The notes beneath the pieces are model-generated. The model saw only the letters and a list, made by a program, of their open reading frames with translations, was not told where the DNA came from and made no database searches. This document shows, piece after piece, positions 1 to 5,972 of a stretch of 11,039 nt of DNA. The position numbers and the translations under genes are program-made. Each line of letters begins with the position of its first letter. The first letter of the stretch is position 1. The DNA is from Bacteroidales bacterium (GTDB lineage Bacteria; Bacteroidota; Bacteroidia; Bacteroidales; Muribaculaceae): assembly GCA_004552395.1 (NCBI GenBank), contig SFOK01000055.1:1-11039 (forward strand), in the 5' to 3' direction.

Positions 1-28
1 AGATATATTCATCAGGCTTTTTTTTGAG

Positions 29-306
29 TCAAAACTCACCGAGAATCGAATATTCAGTCATTGCAGGAGTATCCTCAGGCAATTTTTGCTGCCTGAGCGA
101 CTTTAGCTGACCTCCGGCACCGCCATTAACTGAATATCCCTACATTACATCGCATTTCACGCTTTTATAGAATATAGAGGTACCTCTCTTTTCCAACGTT
201 GCTAAAAAGTCCTGATCTATCTCAGTCTTTGCTCGTCTTCAGTAGTGCAGGATGCCATGCATAATCCGCATAGAACAGTCAGCAATATTATTGAAATCTT
301 CTTCAT
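29..306 (-). pseudogene. Decayed small lipoprotein gene (frameshift plus in-frame stop)
   Basis: Reading the minus strand from ATG at 306-304 gives MKKISIILLTVLCGLCMASC followed by TTEDEQRLR and a TAG at 219-217. This is a complete lipoprotein signal peptide with lipobox M-A-S-C (Cys20), but the mature part is only ten residues. Shifting frame near 226-230 opens a sensible continuation that starts TEIDQDFLATLEK and runs 28 codons (226-143) to one TAG at 142-140. The same frame then resumes with GYSVNGGAGG for 36 codons and stops at TGA (31-29). One missing base near the AAAG at 227-230 and one nonsense change would explain everything, giving a parent lipoprotein of about 92 residues. The function is not recognised. 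The region is clearly more AT-rich than the genes downstream. Alternatives are a genuine 29-residue lipopeptide or chance open frames downstream. Confidence 0.55.
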
Positions 307-417
307 AATGTGTTATTTGATATATATGTAACTGTATGGACTTGAACTTTTGCAAAGTTTTTAGATGTTATTATATATAGTAAAGAGTTATTTACACTTG
401 CAAAGAATATTTTGCAC

Positions 418-449
418 CAAAGTTAATAATTGATTTTCTCAACTCCAAA
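418..449 (-). promoter_or_regulatory. Bacteroidetes-type promoter for the decayed lipoprotein gene
   Basis: On the minus strand there is TTTG (449-446), a 20-nt spacer, then TAACTTTG (425-418). This matches the Bacteroidetes primary-sigma pattern of a -33 TTTG and a -7 TAnnTTTG. Transcription would begin near 411, about 105 nt before the lipoprotein ATG at 306. The match is among the best in the window, which suggests that the broken gene downstream was recently functional or is still transcribed. Confidence 0.55.
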
Positions 450-504
450 TTATTCTAAATAAAATGGTATGGAGATTGCAGAATCGCGGAGGAGAAATGT
501 ATAT

Positions 505-543
505 AAAATAAAAAAGTCTATCTCTTTTCACAAGGAGATAGAC
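505..543 (-). terminator. Rho-independent terminator, minus strand
   Basis: The nine-base arms GTCTATCTC and GAGATAGAC pair perfectly. The stem can extend to about 12 pairs (one of them G-U) around a four-base TCAC loop. On the minus strand the stem is followed directly by six T residues and more T-rich sequence. On the plus strand the following bases (CGAAACC) are not T-rich, so termination is expected only for minus-strand transcription. Confidence 0.6.
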
Positions 544-578
544 CGAAACCTTAATCTTAATTTAATACTATGAAAAAC
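505..578 (-). ncRNA. Candidate small RNA, about 70 nt
   Basis: A minus-strand promoter (614-617 and 585-592) points at a hairpin with stem arms 516-524 and 535-543. The hairpin is followed on that strand by a T-rich tract (TTTTTTATTTTAT). The transcript would start near 578, carry about 35 nt of AT-rich single strand, then the hairpin, and end near 505. No ORF of useful length lies in it. The same hairpin could instead be a 5' leader element read on the plus strand. The RNA is inferred only from the pairing of promoter and terminator. Confidence 0.35.
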
Positions 579-584
579 ACACTT

Positions 585-617
585 CAAAGTTAATCATAAA
601 AGGAGGAATTCTGCAAA
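585..617 (-). promoter_or_regulatory. Bacteroidetes-type promoter upstream of the candidate small RNA
   Basis: The minus strand reads TTTG (617-614), a 21-nt spacer, then TAACTTTG (592-585). The -7 element is a full match to TAnnTTTG. The only thing downstream before the terminator at 543-505 is short non-coding sequence. Confidence 0.45.
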
Positions 618-1079
618 TAAAATAGTAACAAATTATGTGGGTTTAAGATTTTTTAACAATCTCTCTCAAATCACTTTTAAGACAGTGGTGAAAATTTGAA
701 TCATAAGTGAAAAGTAGGAAGTTTAGCACGGTCGAAATTTTGCAATTTGTTAATGTTGAGCCTTTTCTATCGGGTTGGTTTGGGCTTTGTTCTGCTTTTG
801 ACCAATATCAGGCTGAGCTTAAAATTCGCTCTTTTGGCCGATTAGAAGACTGTAAACAGAATTTTGGCACCAAATCTTAATGCCCCTTTATACTCATTTA
901 TTTCATATTAATAATTTAGGTTAGGATTACGAAATATTCCGAAGGCTGAATCAGTAATCAATCGACTCCCGCGAAATGAGGCGGAAGATGGATTCAGTCA
1001 GCTAAGGCTCCAGCGAAGTTTTCTACATGTAATTTTTTATAAAACAGGCTCAAGGGGCCTTTTGCTGCAGTATTTATGC
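594..1079. other. AT-rich intergenic region without a recognisable gene
   Basis: Nothing longer than scattered short frames is open here on either strand, and none starts with a credible signal peptide or family motif. The stretch is much richer in A and T than the genes to its right. The one small dyad noticed (CTGAATC at 946-952 with GATTCAG at 991-997) is not followed by a T tract. The region ends at the promoter of the DUF2851 gene. Confidence 0.6.
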
Positions 1080-1087
1080 TATCTTTG
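1060..1087 (+). promoter_or_regulatory. Promoter of the DUF2851 gene
   Basis: TATCTTTG at 1080-1087 is a full match to the Bacteroidetes -7 element TAnnTTTG. A TTTTG lies at 1060-1064, but the 15-nt spacer is shorter than the usual 19-21, so the -33 assignment is weak. Transcription would start near 1094. This matters for the gene start: an in-frame ATG at 1076 lies upstream of the -7 element and could not be in this mRNA. Confidence 0.45.
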
Positions 1088-1165
1088 CAGTGGGATTCGC
1101 GAGGGAACCGCTATGGAGCGGAGTGCCACCATTCTACCCACCGGACTCGCAAGCAGAAGAGAAGC

Positions 1166-2479
1166 ATGGAAAAGATCCTGCAATACGCATGGCAATGGCG
1201 GATGTACGGCAGTGAGGAACAGCACCTGACTGACGGCAGAGCGGTGCGTATTCTCGATCCGGGAACGCTCAACACCGGTTCGGGCCCCGACTTCTTCAAC
1301 GCCAAGATAGTGATGGATGGATGCGAATGGGCCGGCAATGTTGAGCTGCATCTTAAGGCTTCGGACTGGTGGCGCCACGGTCACCACAGGGACCCGGCCT
1401 ACGACAATATCATCCTCCATGTGGTGGCTGACGATGACGCCAGCCCTGTCCGCAGCGACGGCTCGCCCATACCTCAGCTCATATTCCCTCTCACTCCGAC
1501 GATGCAGGCCTGCTACCGTCGGCTGACGGAGAGCAGCAAGAATCCACCGGCGATGCCGTGTGCGCTCATGCTCAGCTCTGTGGACAGGATTTATTTGGAC
1601 GATGTCATTGTTTCGGCCTGCCGTCAGCGGATGCAGGAGAAACGCGACGCGGTGATAAAGACGGTGCGCACAACCGGAGGCGACTGGAGCAAAGCGGTAT
1701 TGTGCGCTGTGGCCCGCAGCCTCGGTTTCGGTGTGAATTCGGAGCCTCTGGAGCGTCTGGCCCTCTCGCTCGACCTGATGGCCTGCGAGGGCCACAGCGA
1801 CGATCTGAGGCAGCTCGAGGCTATCCTCTACGGACAGGCTAATCTGCTTGCAGGCGATGCGGCTGATGAATATCAGGCCTCACTGCAGCGGGAATATGAG
1901 TTCCTGAAAAGGAAATACTCCATGCGGCCGATGCCCGAGGCTCTGTGGCTCACCGGACGCGTCAGACCGGCCAATTCGCCGTACCGCAGGATAGCTCTCT
2001 TAGCGCTTCTGCTGCGCAATTCGCGCAGTCTGCTGAGCAAGATACTGAGCGCCGGAAAGGATATCGACGCGCTCAGGGAGCTGTTCACACTTAGTCTGGA
2101 GGGATATTGGAGCATTCACACCGGGTTCGGAAAGGTGAGCCGCCGTCCGGCCTCGACACTGAGCCGCGAGGCTGCCGACGTGATCATAATCAACGCTGTG
2201 GTACCGGTCTATATGGCCTACGGATATTATACAGGCGATGTGGAAACGGTCGAGCAGGCTCAGGAGCTTCTGGAAGCTCTTCCAGCTGAGAAGAACCGGC
2301 TCGTGCGCGACTGGGCTGACGCGGGCGTCAGGGCTTCGACAGCCGAGGAGAGTCAGGGGCTTATTCAGATACGCAAGAGATACTGCGATGCCCGCGACTG
2401 TCTACGCTGCCGCCTGGGGCACCGTATGCTGCGCCGCAGCTGTGTGCCGGTGGACGTCGCCGGCAAAGCAGTCAGATAA
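1166..2479 (+). CDS. DUF2851 family protein
   Basis: This 437-residue protein begins MEKILQYAWQWRMYGSEEQ and then shows the two blocks I associate with DUF2851: DPGTLNTGSGPDFFNAKI (about residues 31-48) and, soon after, NVELHLKASDWWRHGHHRDP. Near the C-terminus is a cysteine cluster, YCDARDCLRCRLGH, also typical of the family. There is no signal peptide or membrane segment, so it is probably cytoplasmic. No biochemical function is established for the family. The H-D-rich DWWRHGHHRDPAYD stretch hints at metal or nucleic-acid chemistry, but that is only a guess. The start at 1166 is preferred over the in-frame ATG at 1076, because the extra 30 residues are unlike the family and that ATG precedes the likely promoter. 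The gene converges on the acyltransferase gene, 68 bp away. Confidence 0.88.
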   Translation: MEKILQYAWQWRMYGSEEQHLTDGRAVRILDPGTLNTGSGPDFFNAKIVMDGCEWAGNVELHLKASDWWRHGHHRDPAYDNIILHVVADDDASPVRSDGSPIPQLIFPLTPTMQACYRRLTESSKNPPAMPCALMLSSVDRIYLDDVIVSACRQRMQEKRDAVIKTVRTTGGDWSKAVLCAVARSLGFGVNSEPLERLALSLDLMACEGHSDDLRQLEAILYGQANLLAGDAADEYQASLQREYEFLKRKYSMRPMPEALWLTGRVRPANSPYRRIALLALLLRNSRSLLSKILSAGKDIDALRELFTLSLEGYWSIHTGFGKVSRRPASTLSREAADVIIINAVVPVYMAYGYYTGDVETVEQAQELLEALPAEKNRLVRDWADAGVRASTAEESQGLIQIRKRYCDARDCLRCRLGHRMLRRSCVPVDVAGKAVR

Positions 2480-2495
2480 GAAGGGAAGGGAAGCG

Positions 2496-2573
2496 TCAGG
2501 AACCGGCTGCAGTAGCAGTCATCAGGAACCGGCTGCAGTAGCAGGCATCAGGAACCGGCTGCCGCAGCAGGCA
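2496..2573. repeat. Three tandem copies of a 26-bp repeat
   Basis: Units lie at 2496-2521, 2522-2547 and 2548-2573, followed by a 4-base partial copy. Units 1 and 2 differ at one base, and unit 3 has a few changes in the middle (GCCGCAGCAG for GCAGTAGCAG). The array fills the gap between two converging genes and runs into the last codons and stop of the minus-strand acyltransferase gene. Each unit holds a short dyad of CTGC and GCAG. No T tract follows, so it is not an obvious terminator. Confidence 0.9.
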
Positions 2574-3651
2574 TCAGCTTGGGTGAGGGGACCTTGCGCA
2601 TAGTCAGGCTCATGCCCCATCCGGCCAGAATCACTGCCGTAAAATAGAGGAGCGCCATCAGCTGCGACTGTTCCTCGCCGAATAGGTAGAACACGTCCCT
2701 TACCACGGAATGTATGGCGAAAATATAGGCGGATATACCTCCCACCCACACGAGGGCTTCGCGCACTCCTTTGGCGGCCCAGAGCAGCTTGAGACCGAAA
2801 AGCGAACTGAGAAGCAGCGCAACTGGTGCTATCGGCCAGGTCCACCTCCACAGCTCGAGTTCGACGAAAATAAGGAATGTGAGCAGAAAACAGACAGCGG
2901 ATTTCAGCAGCGAGAGCTCGGCAAAGAATCGGGAGACACGGGTGCGGGCCATGAGTATACCCAGGCCGAAGGGGAGCATCTGCGCCGGGAAATTAATATG
3001 GTAATATTGCATGCCGTACTTGTGGGAAGTGATGAAGAAGGCGGGCACGAGACAGATCACCATGAAGACGATGAGCACCGCGTTGCCTCGCTTGCGCAGC
3101 AGCAGCCAGTAGACGATGTACAGCTCGAAGATGGCGCCGAAGAACCAGTACGGACCGATGAGGGGCGAGAGGTTGGGCACAAGGTTGCCGAGCATCGTGA
3201 GCTGCCCCGCGACTATGGCCGGTGTGATCCGTTGGTCGGGAGTTAGCAGCGGATGAAGACAGAGGGTGATTATGGCCACAGGGAGCATGAGCTGCAGCAA
3301 CTTCAGATAGTTGAAACGAATGAAGCGCGCCGCCGACGGCTGAGGCGCCCGCGGCGACTCGTACTTCTTCACCAGACCGAAGCCGCTCAGGAAGATAAAG
3401 ACGGGCACACCGTAATGGCCCAGATATGAGATGATCTGCATCCAGTCTCTCGGTCCGAACTGCGCGAGCATATCGGTGAAGAGCCGGCTCTTGAGAGCGT
3501 AGAACCGGAACTCATTCTCCTCCAGAGAGAGGTCGAGATTGTGGATGTAATTGTGGAGTATAATACAGATTATGGCCACGCCGCGCATGAGTGTGCACTG
3601 CTGCCGCGTGAGGAATCCGGATAGGTGGCTGTGGCTTTCTTCTCTTTCCAT
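2548..3651 (-). CDS. Acyltransferase 3 family membrane protein
   Basis: This 367-residue polytopic membrane protein is of the acyltransferase-3 (OafA/WecH-like) type. The family moves acyl groups such as acetyl onto surface sugars or other envelope molecules. The N-terminal segment RGVAIICIILHNYIHNL (from residue 23) carries the family Arg and the His thought to be catalytic (His33). FIFLSGFGL at about 85-93 is the second family motif. About ten hydrophobic segments follow, including GPYWFFGAIFELYIVYWLLL (about 166-185) and the segments near 190-210, 250-265, 275-290, 305-320 and 335-350. The C-terminal residues MPAAAAGS and the TGA stop are encoded by the first unit of the 26-bp tandem array, so the native end may have been remodelled. 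The gene lies 184 bp downstream of yidC on the same strand. The substrate cannot be told from the sequence. Confidence 0.82.
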   Translation of the reverse strand: MEREESHSHLSGFLTRQQCTLMRGVAIICIILHNYIHNLDLSLEENEFRFYALKSRLFTDMLAQFGPRDWMQIISYLGHYGVPVFIFLSGFGLVKKYESPRAPQPSAARFIRFNYLKLLQLMLPVAIITLCLHPLLTPDQRITPAIVAGQLTMLGNLVPNLSPLIGPYWFFGAIFELYIVYWLLLRKRGNAVLIVFMVICLVPAFFITSHKYGMQYYHINFPAQMLPFGLGILMARTRVSRFFAELSLLKSAVCFLLTFLIFVELELWRWTWPIAPVALLLSSLFGLKLLWAAKGVREALVWVGGISAYIFAIHSVVRDVFYLFGEEQSQLMALLYFTAVILAGWGMSLTMRKVPSPKLMPAAAAGS

Positions 3652-3732
3652 AAATTAGCCTATAATACTCTAAGTCAGCCATTTCAGCTATCGCCGCTGT
3701 CTTAGCTAAATCAGGTGCAAGCTGATAAGCGA

Positions 3733-3772
3733 TTAAGGTCTCCAAGGCCCTGCGGGGCTTCAAAGACCTTAA
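3733..3772. repeat. Strong intergenic hairpin between yidC and the acyltransferase gene
   Basis: The nine-base arms TTAAGGTCT (3733-3741) and AGACCTTAA (3764-3772) pair perfectly. Inside them AGGCCC pairs with GGGCTT around a TGCG loop. No T tract follows on the minus strand, so it is not a clear terminator. Just beside it the sequence has a loose direct-repeat character (AAGTAACTCTTAATAGCTCT). It could be a dispersed intergenic repeat element, an mRNA-processing or stabilising structure, or a Rho-region hairpin. Confidence 0.5.
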
Positions 3773-3812
3773 GTAACTCTTAATAGCTCTAAAAGGGATA
3801 GTTTCTGCGGCC

Positions 3813-3827
3813 CCGGCTTCGCGCCGG
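3813..3827 (-). terminator. GC-rich hairpin just after yidC (possible terminator)
   Basis: CCGGC (3813-3817) and GCCGG (3823-3827) form a compact stem with a five-base loop, starting 8 bp after the yidC stop on the minus strand. The following sequence (GGCCGCAGAAAC) lacks an immediate T run, with TTTT only about 20 nt later. It may weaken readthrough into the acyltransferase gene, but it is not a textbook terminator. Confidence 0.3.
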
Positions 3828-3835
3828 AATTCTGA

Positions 3836-5944
3836 CTATTTGCGGCGGCGGGCCTGCTGACGCTGCATTTCGCGCATCTGTGCCTGCTGCTTTTTCTGTG
3901 CTTCTTCGAGGCGTGCCATGAAGCCGCTCTTCTTGCGGGGCTTCTTGGCGTTCTCTGCCATCTGACGGCGCACATCCTCTTCCTTGACCACGAAGCGGCG
4001 GATCACATAAGTCTGTATGATTGTGATGAGCAGCGAGAGGAAATAGTAGTACGAGAGGCCTGCGGCGTAGTTGTTGAAGAAGATGAGGAAGAATACGGGC
4101 ATCAGGTACATCATCCATTTCATCCCGCCTCCGGTGTCGGCCTGTGTCGACATGGTGATACGGGTGTAGATAATGTTGGTCACCGTCATGAGCAGACAGA
4201 ACAGTGAGATATGGTTACCGAAATATTCCGTCACCAGAGGTATGTTCACATTCCAGGAGATGATGGCGTCGGGCGCGGCCAGGTCGTGGGCCCAGAGGAA
4301 GCTCTCGCCTCGCAGGTCGATGCACGAGGGGAAGAAGCTGAACATGGCGAAGAGGATAGGCATCTGCAGCAGCATGGGGAGACAGCCCGAGAGGGGCGAC
4401 GCTCCGGCTTTGCTGTAGAGGGCCATGGTCTTCTGCTGGCGTATCATGGCGTTTTCCTTGCCGGGATACTGCGCGTTGATGGCTTTCACCTCGGGCGCGA
4501 GGATGCGCATCTTGGCCTGCGACTTATAGCTCTTGTATGACAGCGGGAAGAGGATGATCTTGATGAGGATCGTGAGCACCAAAATCACTATGCCGTAGTT
4601 CCAGCCGAAGCTGCCGAGGAAATGGAACACCGGAATCACGAAGCAGGTGTTGATCCAGCGGAACATGCTCCAGCCCAGAGGTATGAGTTTGGTCAGGTGA
4701 AGGTCTTCGTCGGTCTTGACCTGCTTGTCGAGACCCGAGAGGAGCTGATACTGGTTGGGACCGAGGAAGAGCGTGAAACCGGCGGGATGCTCGGCGCTCC
4801 AGTCGTAGTTGTTGACTGTGGCATCGGCCGAGAAGAATTTCAGGAAGTAGTCGTCCTTGAGCACCACGGATGTGAAGTCGGCGCTCGAGAAGCTCTTGTC
4901 GGCTATGAGCACAGAGGAGAAGAACTGGTTCTTGAAGGCTATCCAGTGTACTTTCTGCTGCCGGTCCTGAGCGTCGTCGGCGTTGGCGTTGAGTTCCTCC
5001 ACATTGCCGCCCAGGAACTTATAGTAGATCGACGAGTTGCGTTCTTCGAACATGCGTCCTTTCTCCTGGCGCAGAAGAGCCTGGCGCCATACTACTCCGA
5101 GCTCGCGGCTGTTGGTGGCGAGAACGCCTGCCATACCTTTCTGCTCTATGTCGATACGGAGCAGGTAGGAGTCTTTCCGCTCCAGGGTGTAGCGTATGCC
5201 CCAGTATGCGCCGCCGGGGAACTCGAGCTTCATGAGCACTGAGTTGCCTTTCACTTCGGGAGTGAAGTAGAGGTCGGCCGTGGAGATCTTCTCGTAGCCG
5301 GGGATCACGAAGTCGAGCTTGTTGGTGACGCCGTCGAAGAGCACCACATCGTGAGCGTCCTTCTTAGTCTCGTCGGGATGATATTCGCTCTTATAGTTGA
5401 GCAGCTCGGCGTATGAGAGGCGGCCTCCCTTGGCGGAGAAACGCAGACTGACGAGGCCGCTCTTGAGAGAGACTACGGAGTCTTTGCCGGTGGCGAAGCG
5501 CGACAGCTTGCCGTAGCTGTTGATTTTGTCGAGAGTCTTGGTGAGCTTATCCACTGCGGCTATGCGCTGCGAAGGCGCGAGGGTGGTGTCGCGGGCCACG
5601 ATGCGGTTCACATCGATATCCATGCCGCCGGCTTTTACCGTGCCGCTGAGCGAATCGCCGTCGAGCACAAGGTTATATCCTTCGCCCCGGGCTGCGATAG
5701 CCTGGCGGCCTGAGGGAAGAGCCACTGTTTCGCCGCTCTCCCTGACGCCCTGCTTGATCCAGCCGAGCTGCTGGAGCGAGAGTGTGTCGGGGCCGAGTTC
5801 GGCCTTCGCTTCCGCCTTGGCGGCATCTATCTGCCCGGTTTCTTCGGGTGTCTGTGTATCTTGGTCGTCTTTAGGCGACAGCCACATGAAGATCAGGAAA
5901 ACTGCCGCTATGAGCAGTACGCCTGTGAGTGTATTCTTATCCAA
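3836..5944 (-). CDS. yidC: Membrane protein insertase YidC
   Basis: This 702-residue YidC/Oxa1 family insertase places proteins into the inner membrane, alone or with SecYEG. It has the layout of Gram-negative YidC: an N-terminal membrane anchor (about 6-23), a large periplasmic beta domain (about 160-410) and the insertase core from about 420 to 650. The core includes GWNYGIVILVLTILIKIILF, the cytoplasmic hairpin SYKSQAKMRILAPEV, and SPLSGCLPMLLQMPILFAMF. Lys462 sits where E. coli has the groove arginine (R366), as expected in Bacteroidetes. The C-terminal tail (655-702) is very basic, as in ribosome-contacting tails. It appears longer than the roughly 620 residues I recall for Bacteroides YidC, with most of the excess between the anchor and about residue 155. 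The start lies 28 bp after the pyrG stop, so the two are probably cotranscribed. Confidence 0.97.
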   Translation of the reverse strand: MDKNTLTGVLLIAAVFLIFMWLSPKDDQDTQTPEETGQIDAAKAEAKAELGPDTLSLQQLGWIKQGVRESGETVALPSGRQAIAARGEGYNLVLDGDSLSGTVKAGGMDIDVNRIVARDTTLAPSQRIAAVDKLTKTLDKINSYGKLSRFATGKDSVVSLKSGLVSLRFSAKGGRLSYAELLNYKSEYHPDETKKDAHDVVLFDGVTNKLDFVIPGYEKISTADLYFTPEVKGNSVLMKLEFPGGAYWGIRYTLERKDSYLLRIDIEQKGMAGVLATNSRELGVVWRQALLRQEKGRMFEERNSSIYYKFLGGNVEELNANADDAQDRQQKVHWIAFKNQFFSSVLIADKSFSSADFTSVVLKDDYFLKFFSADATVNNYDWSAEHPAGFTLFLGPNQYQLLSGLDKQVKTDEDLHLTKLIPLGWSMFRWINTCFVIPVFHFLGSFGWNYGIVILVLTILIKIILFPLSYKSYKSQAKMRILAPEVKAINAQYPGKENAMIRQQKTMALYSKAGASPLSGCLPMLLQMPILFAMFSFFPSCIDLRGESFLWAHDLAAPDAIISWNVNIPLVTEYFGNHISLFCLLMTVTNIIYTRITMSTQADTGGGMKWMMYLMPVFFLIFFNNYAAGLSYYYFLSLLITIIQTYVIRRFVVKEEDVRRQMAENAKKPRKKSGFMARLEEAQKKQQAQMREMQRQQARRRK

Positions 5945-5972
5945 AGGTAAGGGTGTTTATGCGGGTTTTACA

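Noticed and set aside
946..997. Inverted repeat CTGAATC / GATTCAG before the DUF2851 gene
   Set aside because: Only seven pairs with a 38-nt loop, no T tract and no link to a known RNA element. It is likely by chance in this AT-rich spacer.
1079..1795. Minus-strand open frame opposite the DUF2851 gene
   Set aside because: The DUF2851 reading on the plus strand has clear family blocks. The opposite frame is arginine- and histidine-rich with no recognisable domain.
3512..3763. Minus-strand 83-codon frame overlapping the acyltransferase start
   Set aside because: It begins inside the intergenic hairpin and runs out of frame into the acyltransferase N-terminus. There is no signal or domain, and the downstream half is a shadow of the real gene.
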